Origin: Opisthorchis felineus
Taxonomy: Eukaryota > Platyhelminthes > Trematoda > Opisthorchiida > Opisthorchiidae
Assembly: GCA_004794785.1 (NCBI GenBank)
Contig: SJOL01006432.1
Location: forward strand, 210,065 to 274,064
DNA: 64,000 bases
Direction of reading: 5' to 3'
Below the pieces are notes generated by a model. That model had not been told where the DNA came from. It did not search any database and saw nothing but the letters and a program-made list of their open reading frames with translations. The stretch's first letter is position 1. Each line of letters starts with the position of its first letter. The translations under genes and the position numbers were made by a program. Positions 14,501-27,900 of this stretch are shown in pieces.

Positions 14501-16756
14501 CATTTTGCGTCAAGCGACAATTCATCGTCCTGTAAAAGACGCAGAACCAAATGTTATCGGGGTTTGAGTGATGCAGTTGATCAGCCCCCTACGATCTAAG
14601 CTATATAAAATGATCCTTTCTTAGTGAGGCTCTCAAAAGGTTATTATTTGGATCCGCCAGACACAAAAGACTTCGCCCGTTCCATAAACCTTCGGTAAAA
14701 TCAAAGCGCAGTGCTTGGTTCTTTGCAGAGTTTCTTGGGTTTTATTGATTGTTTAGGTAATAAGCTGCTTAGTTCTAAATAAACAGCTCGCTTTAACTTG
14801 GTTAGCAGCTACCTACAACGTCTGCGGTAACTGCATCAACTTGTAAGGGGTTCCAGGAGGAATTGGTTGATGTGGGATACAAACTGAACCTGATGCAAGT
14901 GGCACATGAGAAAAACCAGTCTGAAGAAGCAGGCAAAATAATAATTATTTTGGATCTACGAGTGTCTGAAACCTGTGACCTGCTGCTCTGAGGCAAAATA
15001 CGAAAGCCTCTAAAGCACTGTCCTTAGTGAGTAATTTATTTGATTAAACTAGGGATGCAATGCAGATTATCACCCCCAGGCTTGGCGAACTGAAATCGTT
15101 AGCACCAGAATTTTTGGAAAGATTTCTGTGTTTGCAGTAGCCCAGTAGAATCGGTCATTGCTCTACAGGCGTACTGTGAGGATGCTATTGCCGTACAAGT
15201 GAACCTCACGTACAGGGAGCTGAGAGAGCTTAAACCAAAAATAAATGGCTACTGAAGTCCTAAGGTTTAAACTGCTGATCACTTGTGCAGTTCGGCCGTC
15301 CTATATGCAGTGGTTTGTAGGATAAGCAGGGTTTAATATTTTAGTTAGCTTTTTGGCAGCCTGATACGTCTACTTATGTACACATAATGCTGTTTGTTCT
15401 GCTTGCCGCCTTACAACCTGACCAACGTTAAAAAGATATCATGGAGAAAAACAAGTCATTTTGGCTGGTTAATATACATTTGCAACAACATCAGGATTCC
15501 AAACCTAAGTTAGGGCCAACTTTCTAAGTTAAAAATGTCCAGTTTATTAATGAACCTGAAAGCACGATAAGTGATATGAATAACACTTGTGTAGACGTAC
15601 TCAAGAACCAGATAGTAATTTGTTTCTGCTTGCAAAATCCCTCCGGAAATGCTCCTTTTCTCTATTTGTTGGTGCGCTTTTAAATATGTATAGGGTATTT
15701 AGATGCCAGCATGTTAATTGTCTCTTGATCTGGTGGCCGTTGAGCATTTAGCTGAAGGAGGATATTTGCCCTCGAGTTCTCCTCCAATAAAAAGTCATCT
15801 TCGGTGCACCCTTACGTAGGTAGTTCCTTCACTTTTTGTTACGTTTGCATCTATCCCTGTGAATGCAGCTGTGGAAACGTGGCAATCAAACAAAAATAAG
15901 TCGACCATCCACATCTGGATATTTCCGGCAAACCACCCGTGATGAAAAATGAAAGCCTGAAATGGTAATGTAAAACAGTTGCCCAAAACCCTAAAGGCAT
16001 CCAATAGAAGGATCAGTAAAAACCCTGGTGCTCACCAATAAATTAAAATACAATACAAACACATAGACAGCAAGTAGATATTGCGTGATGCGGTACGGGA
16101 TTTCGAAGCAATCAGGTGACCAGAAAGACCAGAAAAGCAGAAAACCGCCGAAAAAATGTGGTGTTTAATTGACCAAAACAACTGTAGGAAGATCGGCTAA
16201 ATTAGTACATGCAAGGGAAGGCGATGTACAAATCGAAAAATTAGTGTGAGTGTTAAAGATTTCTCCTCACATTGTGGGAAACTGTCTGCCAAAGTCGGCA
16301 GACGGGTCATCAGTCATTAAAGTTACGGTCTAGGAATTCGGTATTCAGATATGGCCGACAAACTGTACGTTTCCATCGATTATGAGTTTGCTCACAAATC
16401 CGAAGAGATATAAGTAGACGTACAACTTATACGATAAGTACTTTTGGAAACATGGCTTTTGGCTGGACGGAATAGTACGTAAATGTTATCTTTTGAAAAC
16501 AGGGAAAGAATAAGAACAGGGACGTCTCACGTAGCTTTACCTTCGTGTATTTCTTCGCCATTCACTCTTGTCCATCCGAAATTCCTGACAATTTATTGCC
16601 GAAGATTTTTCATCCGTGTCATCCGTCCTTTGCTTTCAGGCCCGGTGCCATACATACGTACGTGTTTTAAGTTATTCACCGCAGGCTATTCTTAATCCGT
16701 AAATCAGTCGGCAGGCTTGGAAATCAATATATTCAACATACATTCAATCAATATCA
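8525..16756. other. Non-coding stretch, nothing recognised
   Basis: No protein family, RNA gene or transposon is recognisable here. Visible simple sequence is an 11-base T run at 9,687-9,697 and a short CTT-rich patch near 10,690. Open frames stay below 100 codons and none shows a motif I know. Confidence 0.6.
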
Positions 16757-16781
16757 ATTCTTAGCGATATGCGCTAAGAAT
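16757..16781. repeat. Perfect hairpin, 10-bp arms
   Basis: ATTCTTAGCG at 16,757-16,766 and its exact reverse complement CGCTAAGAAT at 16,772-16,781 are separated by five bases (ATATG). It could form a stem-loop in DNA or RNA. Nothing nearby points to a function, and isolated hairpins of this size occur now and then in a window this long. Confidence 0.8.
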
Positions 16782-19700
16782 CTATTATCTCAAGTTACCG
16801 CCTACGAACAAGATTTTCATCAGTCATATTCCTAGTCTTAACAAACTGCGGTAAATTGACCGCAAAGCAGACCGCCGCATGAACATAGTCATTAGATGAC
16901 ACGGTGATTCCTCATCTGACACGACGGTGTCAACTCCGGCTGAACATGTTCAATATTTCTGGAACAGTTCTGAAGATTAATACAAACGGTACTCCATGTG
17001 CAAGACGTAAAAAAGGTTATCGACATGCATGCAGCCAATTCATCAGTGCACGCTGGTTGAACCTGAATTATTGCATCTGAACTGAAGCTTGGGTCCAGAA
17101 TGTGATCAGCGCGATTAAAACCTGTCAAACTGTGACCGTAATACACCGACACGAATAATAATGTCAGGACAGTTCAACAGTTCTAAATGGGCCACTGTAA
17201 TAGCACAGTGTACGTTTCCCAATTCTAATTACAAGAGGTCCCAATATATTTGGAAATGTTAGCCATTACAAGTAGATTATATGCGGTTTTTATCTAACCA
17301 ATCCGAAACGCGGCCCATGACAATTTTTACCAAGCGTGTCTTAGAAAAATGCAATACAAACCCCGTGCGAACCTGGCCTGAGTGTTTTAAATATGTGACA
17401 AGGAGTAGTCGATTAGAGATTTTTTATCCTGCTAGTACTATAGCCAACTTTCGTTGTGTTCGAACGGGCCCAGGTAAAAAATCTTCACTGATTTTTGGTT
17501 TTTTCCAGGAAAGTTGTGTAGGGTTTTCAAAAACAGACTTCAGAGGGAATGACAGTGACCTGTTTAGCGACCATAAGTTGTGTATGCACAGGAATATATT
17601 GTTTATCTCCTTCCGTTCGCTAGCTATTATTAAGTTTTTGCTAAATTTGGGAAGGACAGATCCCTTCTAGTAACCACATTCGTACATCTCATATGACACC
17701 TCTCAATTGCTTTTCAGTACGCATGCAACCATTAGAAGATGGTAAGCTCTTCGGTGGACATTTATTCTTGTGTTGACAAGCTATCCATCTCTGTGATGTC
17801 CATAATTGCTAATTTAATTCCACCTTTTCATTTGTATTTAAATAACGTTTTCGCCCCCTAGATGCCACATACATAGACGAAAGTAAGCAATATAGTTTAC
17901 TGGATTGGGACAATAACCAAACTGTGCTCTTGGTAGCGTCCGTTTAATTAAAACTGAAATTCTAAGTGTAACTTCTCTAATTGGCATCACATTTGGAATT
18001 TTCTTAAGTGATACGGAACGCTCAAGCAAGTAAGATTCATTTATTGATTATCATACCAATTACCTTATGTTGTTATTTGCCGTGCTAAACGGAAAGACAA
18101 GGCCGCATTACTTATCCTTCGATGCATAAACCACAATTCTTATGCGATTAGTCAAGAAAGTCTACAAACTATGTTACGCTTTATACTAACCCAACAGTCC
18201 CGCGCACTTTCTTGCGAGGTATGTTGACGTTGATTTCCCAATCCAAATTGTTGCTTTCATGCTATATATCTGTGGCTCACATGTCACGACACTCAAATAT
18301 GGCATAGTGCATTGTGCTAATACATAAACTATTCAAATGATAGCTTATTATGGGTCACCATTTCCTGTCACACAACACTTTTCCTTTGAAGATATTCGCC
18401 CTAACTTTGCTCTATAATTTCGGTGCAAGCAATTTTCAGCGCCCATATGATTGCTGCCTACTGTTATGTGTTCCTAAGTCCACTCGCTTTCACTAAATTT
18501 TAAATATTTTATTAGATTTTCTATCAAAGTCTTATTTTCCTAATTTTCAAGTAATCGAATATATTGGTTGTTTCCATTCTGCATCAACCTGTAGAAGCTC
18601 CAACACATATATCAGGTAAGTGTATGGATATGCAAATGCGACAAGACTTCCGGGTCCAATATAGGTTGTGATTAAACTAATAAAGCCTCATTCTTAACCA
18701 TTTCAAACGAAGAAACAGAAGACCCCGGATAGTGATGGCATATTGAATTCTATGGATTTTACTTCTCTACTGGCTGTGGTCATTTACTTATTGCAAACGC
18801 ATCCTTCCATTGTTGTTGATAAAACGTGTAATATTTGTATGGTCGTGTAATCAGGTCACTCAGCATACCTATGGATTTTACCGTCATTTAATCGAAACAT
18901 TCCTCTGTGGATGGAACTATTGCTTTGTCACATATCTGACCAATTTAGAGTGATCATACGAAGAATTAAATTTCAGCCAAATTGTACAGTGTCAAGATCG
19001 TTCGAAGTAACTACACCCCAGTGACACCGCCAACAAAAAACGATTTAAAGATGACCGCGGACCAAAGGATACATTGGATTAGCTAGAATAAGTTAACACT
19101 AAACCACCGTTTTGAAGTTTGGCAGAGAACAAGCAAAATATTTAAATAAAATTCGCAGCTAAGAGCGGTCCACGACTTTAGCTTGTCCAGCAATGAATGA
19201 GTAGCGAAAAAATGAGCAGTTGAGTTGGGATAATGTAGCCTTCCTACTCTTTTAAACATACACCCTTCTAACTCAGAATGACCATTGAAGTCGTGCAATC
19301 TCTAACACTCAAAGAAAGTTTACTTCGAACGGACAAACCAAGTGAAGAACGTACCAGAATAATAATTTTCAATATAGGAACGTCTTGAGACAAAAGGGTA
19401 GACATTTACTTGAGCGCAATCGCAGTATTTCGAGTGTGCGCATCAACAGTACTTTAATCTAGGTCTCCTTTATCTTATCACCCAATTTATCTAGTAATAG
19501 ACAAAAGCAGATATACTTTGTCAAAACTCATAAGGACTGGCTTGTATTGTGTGACATCAAGTACCCATTTGGCCAGCTTTCAATCCGGATCTCAATACTT
19601 CTGAGTAAATTTAGAGCAAATTATCTCGTTGAGTGTACAGAGATGCGACGCACGAAAGCCTCATTAGATAAATGTCAACCCACCGAGAAATAAATGAACA

Positions 19701-22700
19701 AGCTCTCACTACGAAACGCCTTAAAACGTAGCAATCTTCATGAAGGTGTTTGCAGGTGAAAGCATTAAACGAGAAAATTAACCACAACATACTGAAGTCT
19801 CTTAACATAATCACAACAGGAGACTGTCACATATTGTTGTCACATCTAATTTCGATCGTTTTTCTTGTGCATCTCTTTTTGAAGGATGCCACCTAAACCC
19901 AAAGTTCTCACTATTAATTTCCGATCAAGATAATTGTGGGAAAGGCAAAACGAGTAAATTTGACCTCCCTGTAATCCTACGGTGGAGTAAAATCACACTT
20001 GATACATGCTGGAAATAAAAATAGATGAAATTTAGACCTGAACTGATTGACCCTAAAAATTATGCAAACTATGACGCAGAAAACTGAATCGGAGGTCATA
20101 TAACAACAAAGACGTTCCCTAAGTTTAACACCGGTAGAATATTTCAAAAAATCACTACTTACAGTTACCTGTTGAGAAAGTCGTCTACTTTACGCACTAG
20201 GTTAGCTTTTATACCGTTCATCACCAAACTTTATGACAACTGACACCTGACTTGATTTTAGGGTGCTCCAAATAGACAAATTCAACCATCTTGGGTTGTA
20301 GGCTGGTAAGAGAGCGATATATGGTGAGAGATATATCAGGTGACTGGGAAGTAACCTACTTTGTTCATCATCTTCATCGACCATCCATCGAAATTGACTC
20401 TCGGATCTCGTGCCCGTATTCCCGAGTGCGTCTAGTGATCGACTTTGTAATAGTGTCAGTGTGTTTTTTGGCCAAATTTGGCACCCAATAAATGAAGCGG
20501 CCACAAGTTCGGTGATAACTTGTCCAAGGAAATGCATTTTCTGGCATTACCGCTAATCCGATATCTTTCTCCGTGCTAAAAATGCCGTAAAATGATGGAA
20601 AATTTTGCTGTAACATTAGGACAGCTCAATTTAATGAGACATGCCTTGTTTCACAGGCCAGTTTATATGCATCGTGTCTGTCGGCCTTTCCAGTTGCCAG
20701 TCATCCTAGAAAACTGTTTAACTAAAAACATCTTTACCTATTTGTTCTGTACGTCTTTGAAACCATTCTATCGAAACAACCGGACTCACTTTTTAGTCCG
20801 GGTGAGACTTGCTTATTGCTCAACTAAACGCTTCGACCATTCACAGCCACCTCGTGAACCATATAGTGATGTAATCGACCGTGGTACGAGTCTGCCTTGG
20901 TATCCAGGTTTCCTGGTGACACTATTTAGCTTCGCTGAGGATATCACTGATTCGGCTCTTAATCCTTCGATAGCCGCCTATCCTAGACTCTGGATGCATA
21001 AAAGTACCAGGTCATCAGCAATTCCTCAGTCTGAACAGGTCTCAACTATCAAACCCCTGGTGCATCTGTTTCAATGTCAGTCGATTTTTCATTCGCGGGT
21101 GACAGGACCGTTTGAAGTTCCACTATGTTAACTATCACAACTGCACTCTTTTCACGTGGATATTGTATGGTTTTATAAGTTATTGCTTCGTTCATTTATA
21201 TCGCGAAAAGCAAAGTAATTTTACTGAAATGCTGTCCAAACTGCTGTTTATTGCGTTTGGCAATCTTGGAGTTCATACCGCACTTCAGATTAACTCTACA
21301 TTTCCACACAAAAAACAGCAAGCTAATAATTGATGTGCACGATACCATTATTCCAGCATTTAACTAGAGAACAACAAGAAAATATAATGGACTGCAACTT
21401 GATATACGATGATTTATTTGGCAGTTTGTGATTCCTCATTCCGCACGACCATCGCAGAATACACTGTACAAAGTGTATTATGAATGATGTGTCGTCATAT
21501 AACAGCAAGCTTTACCATTCAACGGTTTAATTAGATTTGCTAACTCCAACTTCATTTTGTCTGTGCGCAGAGGGGAAGGTCTGGGCATCCAGTAAGCTTT
21601 CATCTGTTTTTTTAATGAATCATAGCCAGGGAATGATATCCAAATCCGTAGAAATTTACTATGTTATGCTGAATATGTCATGATGTATTCTGCGGAATAT
21701 TTATCCAATTAACGAATCTTCTGTTCACTGGCTATCATAAGGAGAACCAGGGAGATAAATAGGATTTAAAAGCCGATATGTTCATCTGGTGCTATGTCAC
21801 GTTCTTGTCATGCCCACCATAAATACAGGATTTCCGAATCTTTTTTGTTTTGCACACCTTCGAGACTTGTCTCAATCAGGCATTCGGCTCAGGTACCGCT
21901 CACACAAAAAGACTACTAAACAAATAGGATACGTTGATTGCTGACCGCATGGCACGCAGGCGACAGATCGGTTTAGTTTATGTGTGGCGTTTTCAGCTGT
22001 CACAGGTTTGCCGCTAACGATCTGAAAGTTTGACAACTTACAGTTACACAATTCAAGTGATACTAGGTAACGATATGGTCACTTAACTGCAAAAAATTGC
22101 TCTTACTTAGTAATACGCAGATGTTTCATGAACCATGTACCTGGTTGTCTAACCAAATACGTGTAAAAATAATAATAAACCGTCCAGAAGTCGAACAAAT
22201 ACCGATCAAATAGGTTATTTGGACAAAAATTTTACTCCACCTTCTTAAGCCCTCTAAAAGCTTGGAACGCTCTAACAAGTGCTTGCAAATGAATCAGTTT
22301 CATATGGATTATAAATTCTAATGTATTGCTCGTGGTTTGCCTGAATTATGAGAAACGATGCTAAATTTATCCTGAGCCAAGAAAGAAGCCGCTATTCAAA
22401 ATATACAGTGACGTTCATCCTCCAGGCGTCAAAACTGCACAAACCTAGGCAATCAGTTGCGGCTTATCGATTATTTTAAAGTCCAGACCAACTGAAAAGA
22501 CACATGCCTGGTTTGTGCATTACAGCTTAGGTTATAGATCCCTGGCTCAGCGAATTTAAGGTAGATTGCGTGGCTGGAGTTTTTAAATTCTTACCTTCAG
22601 ATGGCAAGTACTAACTTACACAAGGTTGTTCAGTAAGTGCATAAACTGTCCGTTTCTTTTCACCGGCCAAAAGCGATGTATTCTGTGGAAGGGGCGCAAA

Positions 22701-24962
22701 ATTCGAAGAAAAGGTTTATATCCTACTGGTTGAAATCAGGCAATGAATGCATCGGAGACCTTGAGATCTTTCTGTTTAAATGGTTTGCCAGATCGTTAAT
22801 TGCAGAGATGAGATGCTACAATTGCTGTGCCTACAATCACAAACCGTCCACCTCTAGTCCACTAGATTTTAACTGGCTCGGAAAGAAAATCGCTGCGTCA
22901 TTTTGGACAACTGCGACTTTAACCATCCCCACCAACCCGTTGTGGACAAATGCCACTTCCGTATACACCACAACATTCATTTTCCAATATCGAAACATGG
23001 GTAATAACATTGTTTTGTACACTGTTACCTCATGAAGCTCCCCTCGAATGTCAAATATTTGAACTCCATTCAAAGTGTTCATGTTTTTAAATTCTTTCAG
23101 CAACCGGTTGGAACAGTTACGAAGTGTTTTGGTGCTTTTGAAGAAATCTCATTTTTTCTACCCTAAAGATGGCAACACGTATTCATCAATGACACGCAAA
23201 TTAGTAGACGGCTTTCTTTCGGTTCGGCCTCACCCATTTGTTACACTCATGAGATGAAATACCGTGTTCATATAGGCTGGGTAAGCTTGAAATCACGAGC
23301 ACCAAATGACGGTAACAGCTCCTGTGTATCTTTTCGTATTCTGTGTCTTTGAAACCGGTTTCTTATATAAAAGGCCAACGGTTTGAGAAGCTTAACATCA
23401 GATAACATCTCATGGATCCTACTTCTCAGTAAATAAACCTCACAAGTAGCTGAAGACCTGCGTATTTATATGAATCAAGAATGGTCCAGGAACCAGGTTA
23501 GTCCTGGCTTTTCCCGGCAGCTTGTAAGTGATTCATTTTGACAGAATGTATTCTCCTGATACCAGATCGGCTTCTCATCCCGAATGTTCCGACTCAACAA
23601 AAGATAGCTGCAAACGCAGCCCACCTTGAACCCTCATGCACTCCATTCGCAAACTTCACGTGTATATGCGTGTTTTTAGACGTCTCGTTGAGGGTGGCCG
23701 CAATATCCGGCACCCATCTAAATGAACTTCTCAAACATTTTCAGTTTTCTGGAATCTGTGTAACGCAATGTGTGTAATGCACGACGATGCATCTCTTTAC
23801 TAATACTTTGTCAGTAAAGTAGCCCAAAAGCAGCTAACTGACGTCGCAAATTTTCCAGGAATATTTGGCCGTCAAACAGACCAATATTACACAACATCAC
23901 CGTTGTGGTGCATTTAAATGGGAATGATTTCGTCGATCCCACACTTGGGAATTTTGCTTTGATCCGTTTGAAAATTTCCTGACCACGTTCCTCTCAAGTG
24001 AACAGCCTTCCTGAAAAAAACTGTATTCTTAGAGGATCATCTTTTTCAAAATATTATATATCAAAACAAATATCTGTTTTGAAATTCGTTTGCATATACA
24101 TACACCGAGTTTACTTTTGAGCTCCATTTCATGATGAAATTGATGGGCTTGGGTATAAAGAGAAACTTCGCTGCAGTTAGTAACATTCGGACATTCTTTT
24201 CAAGCTTATTTGACTAATAGCCGAAGTCTGTTTTTCTTCAAGCTTTTGAGGATTGGAAAACTGGTGAGCCACACATGCACTTAAAATTACCGCTTACGGA
24301 TCATTCTCAGTGATTTGATTACCGACTTCATCTGGTTTGTATTTGTACCTAGATCCACTTATAACTAGTTCAAAAATCGCCTAATTACTCGACACTTGCC
24401 CATTCAGTCTTGAATCTGTTACGCCTTCACTTCAGCAACGAGGGAAAAAATCGATCTTGGTGAGCCGCAAACAATTGATATTGATATTGAGAACTATTTT
24501 GTGTTCTAGACCCACGATGCTATGAGGAAATGATCGACGGGCAAACATATCAACTCAGGACTCGGTTTTTTAGCATGCGGTTAAAATAGGCTTAGTTACC
24601 ATAACACAGTTAAAACAAACTTGGTGTTTCGACGACATTTTGGGTTCTAAAAAAGGCTTTTGAGAATAACTGAGTTAAGGTGATAGTCCGCATTCCGCTT
24701 CCTCTAGTGTACAACTTACATTGTTTAACAACTAACCGTATTTCATTGCTTTTGAAATGAAATCGCGTGTATTGCTACACAAAACTAATCAACTCGGCTT
24801 CTACAGAAGCGTTGGACATGCGAATAACTGTAAATTTAATAAAATGACAAATGAATGTTCATTACGCAGTACGCATCACTCTACTTATCAGACGCTTACC
24901 ATTCATCAAATTTTCGTCTCCTCGAGTGTGAGCCCACTTGTTAAGTACTTCGCAATAATTCG
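16782..24962. other. Non-coding stretch, contains two unassigned open frames
   Basis: No known family is recognised. It holds an open frame of 129 codons at 17,281-17,670 (+) and the longest in the window at 20,592-21,131 (+, entered separately). A consensus-like splice donor (CAG followed by GTAAGT) sits near 18,614 but no matching exon is evident. The rest is AT-rich sequence with scattered stops in all frames. Confidence 0.5.
20592..21131 (+). other. Longest open frame in the window, unassigned
   Basis: This is a 179-codon open frame starting with two methionines. I see no domain, signal peptide, convincing membrane segment or repeat. At this base composition a few open frames over 120 codons are expected by chance in 64 kb, and one of 179 is borderline. 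No promoter or clear splice sites flank it. Another, shorter frame runs on the opposite strand at its 5' end. It may be a chance frame or an exon of an unknown gene; I assign no function. Confidence 0.12.
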
Positions 24963-24983
24963 TCAGCCACTAGTCGTGGCTGA
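24963..24983. repeat. Hairpin, 8-bp arms
   Basis: TCAGCCAC at 24,963-24,970 and its reverse complement GTGGCTGA at 24,976-24,983 flank a five-base loop (TAGTC). A run of nine T begins 22 bases downstream at 25,005. The pairing of a stem with a T run recalls an RNA polymerase III terminator context, but no A or B box is visible upstream, so no gene is called. Confidence 0.7.
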
Positions 24984-27900
24984 GTTATAAATAATCGATT
25001 CCGATTTTTTTTTATCTGGCCTGTCGTGTCTGCGTCGCGCCACATCAGTTGAGCGTCCTGTGCGTACGTGCAGTGTTAGTTTCAATAACATTGCCAAAGG
25101 GAATGCAATAAGTGCTTCGAAGTATGCGCAGTCACTACGAGTTGAGTACAGTCACATCAGAACATAGGATGACGCAGTGCGGTTAGTCCGCCAGAGTAGA
25201 TTAACCAGCGAAACTTACTATAGTGACACTGGCAACACTGAGGAATGAATTACTTTGAAGGAATAATTTGGCATCATGGCCAAAGGCCTGTAAAGTTGCC
25301 TCATATTTTTTTAACTCAGTGAGTTAAACTGTACTCTGTTTCAGAGGAAGAACAAGTTCAGACAGTTATGGTGAGTAGTTGTTCGGAAGAAAAATTAAAT
25401 CATTTTTTCGGTGGCGTTTATGCGTTTGAAGCTACGTGCATCCAAAAAATCAACCATTAACAAGCAAACAAAAAATGGGTGAAGAGTTGTCGGGACCAAC
25501 TTCCAAGAAAGGAAGACATCAGCAAAAATGTACACAATGAAAACCCAGCCACTTTGACGTTTCATCCGGGCGCTTGAGGGTTCCTGACGTACTATTGTGA
25601 CGACGGTGTTTGTAATAGGTAAAAATTTATGATTCTCTTAATCGACTGAGCTTTTCTGCAGTAAAGTAATTCGTTCTAGATCGATTTCTGGGGTCAACAA
25701 ATTCACTCTGGTTTCTCATAAAATGAACCTTCAGCGTGGCTCTTCAAGAAGCTGGAGATCACTTAACATGATATAGATATCTCACACCACAAATGCATGC
25801 GTATAAGTACTTTTGTCTTAGATTTATCAAGTAGCACTGTGATCAAACCAACACACATATATACAAACACCGTGATACTTCCGCATACTTAAGTTTGAAG
25901 CATCTGCTTCAGTTGGTTCTCAAAGACTCATAAAACAAGTATCCGTTCACCATAAGTGATTTCAAAAAGTAATTTTGCAATTTGTGACAACTCGGAAACA
26001 GTTTGTTAGTATCATTCTTTGAGCTGGCATTTTCGGTCTCATTTTGTCAATCTATTACAGGATTGGCTGGTAAGAAAAACGAGTTTGAAGTTTTTTCTAA
26101 CATCAGTTCTGAAGACCTAATTACCATATGCTTTTCCTTTTAGAAGATTCATTTCTTTTAGCGCACTAGTGTTTGTTACATCTTTATAAGAAACATCTTT
26201 GCCATGAATGCTGTTGAGGCCTCGCCTTTATCGCATTTTGAAGGCCAGCATTAAGCTCGCATCTGTAAACCAAACAAGTCAAAGACATCACAAATGGATA
26301 AGGTAATTTTGTCAGGCCTGTCAAACTTAAGTGTTAAAAATTGTGACAAGCGTTGTCTTGGTGCAACAAAATTCAGTGGAAGAATTCCACATGGAAGGGA
26401 GAGCACGGCAAATTAGTTAAGTTAAAGGAGGATCCGTGTGACGTTTGATGTTAATATATGGCGGGTAGACTACGCGAATGTAAATGTATGCGGATTGGAC
26501 GTGGAATCCAGATAGCAGGATTGTAAGTTAGCTCCATGTTGTAATTTAATCTGATAAACTTTGTTTTTTTATGTCAAATGTTACTAGAGTGAAAGGAGAT
26601 CACAGCAGGGCTGAAAAATTTTGGGTAAAAATATATTTTACGGTCCACAAGGTCTGCGCCCAACTATGGCTTTCATGGCGATTCTAAACTGATGTAATCG
26701 CTTACCTGCGTGGCACAAATTCGTTCGCGATGGCCATTCAGAGATTTACCTCAAACACGATAGCCTGATTGACCATGTGATAGTTTATACTTTCTCAACA
26801 TTAACTTTTTACCACAATAGAAGCGGATTGTTTCTCACATTACTGTTTACACTAATTTTCCAGGAAGAGGACTCCGCTGAATGAATGTACGTTAATGACC
26901 ATGTCACCATTTACATGGTGCCACGGCTTGTAACATTAGTTTACTTTAAGAAACAATGCTTCGGGAAAGTGCCGTCCATTTTATAGGGCAAAGTATAATT
27001 TATTAAAAGAAAGGTAATCATGTCTTTCTCATCATTTCTACACACCAGACATTTTAACACGCGGTACTTCGGTTCTCTTTAAAATATATTATGCAACAAA
27101 AACGCTGGACATGTGGGTGAAATAATATAGCGTGAATGAATTTCACTTTCACAAACGGCATCCACGTGATTCACTTCTCGATCATTCTTTTTAATCGACA
27201 TCCGCTTTTGTAACTGGGGAAGAGTCGTGGTAGATACTCTTGCCTCAGTGAGATGTTGTATCCAGCAGTTATAAAAATAATCCATGAATGAGCTTCTCGA
27301 CTGCACTCCGGTTGCTGTTCTACCAGCATTACGTCCACTTCCAGCTCAAATTATTTGATGACACGAGGTCACACTGGATGAAGTATATCACAGATGAGCA
27401 CTGCCCTAATACTTCTATCAGAGGGCTGCAACCCACCAGTTGTTGACGTAATAATTCTGTATTTCGTTCATCTCCCTCGGTGGTACGAAGGTAGTACTGC
27501 AGTACGAAGGTCACCACATGGCTTTCCAAACTCAAGCTTTGGTAATGCGTCTAAATATTATTAGCTTGGGTGGGTTAATTGGCTGGTGACCAGCTGGCAA
27601 GATTTCGGCTTACCGACCTTGGCAACTGGCTTGCAAACGTCTAGTCATCACACGAGGAGACATCGTCAGTGTGCGGTTGGATGGATGAATCCAACATTTC
27701 TGATTACGTTTATAGTTTCTAAAGAGTAGTTAACAAACAAAGTGAACGGTTTTTTGACGCCATCTCCTGGCGATATCCCTATCCATGCCCGGCGAAAAGA
27801 TAAACTGCCACGGACTGACTTCAAAACATTTTACCACTTCCCTCATGACCAGTAAATATTGTCCAGTGTCAACTCACTCACAGTTGCTCACAGTCGCTGA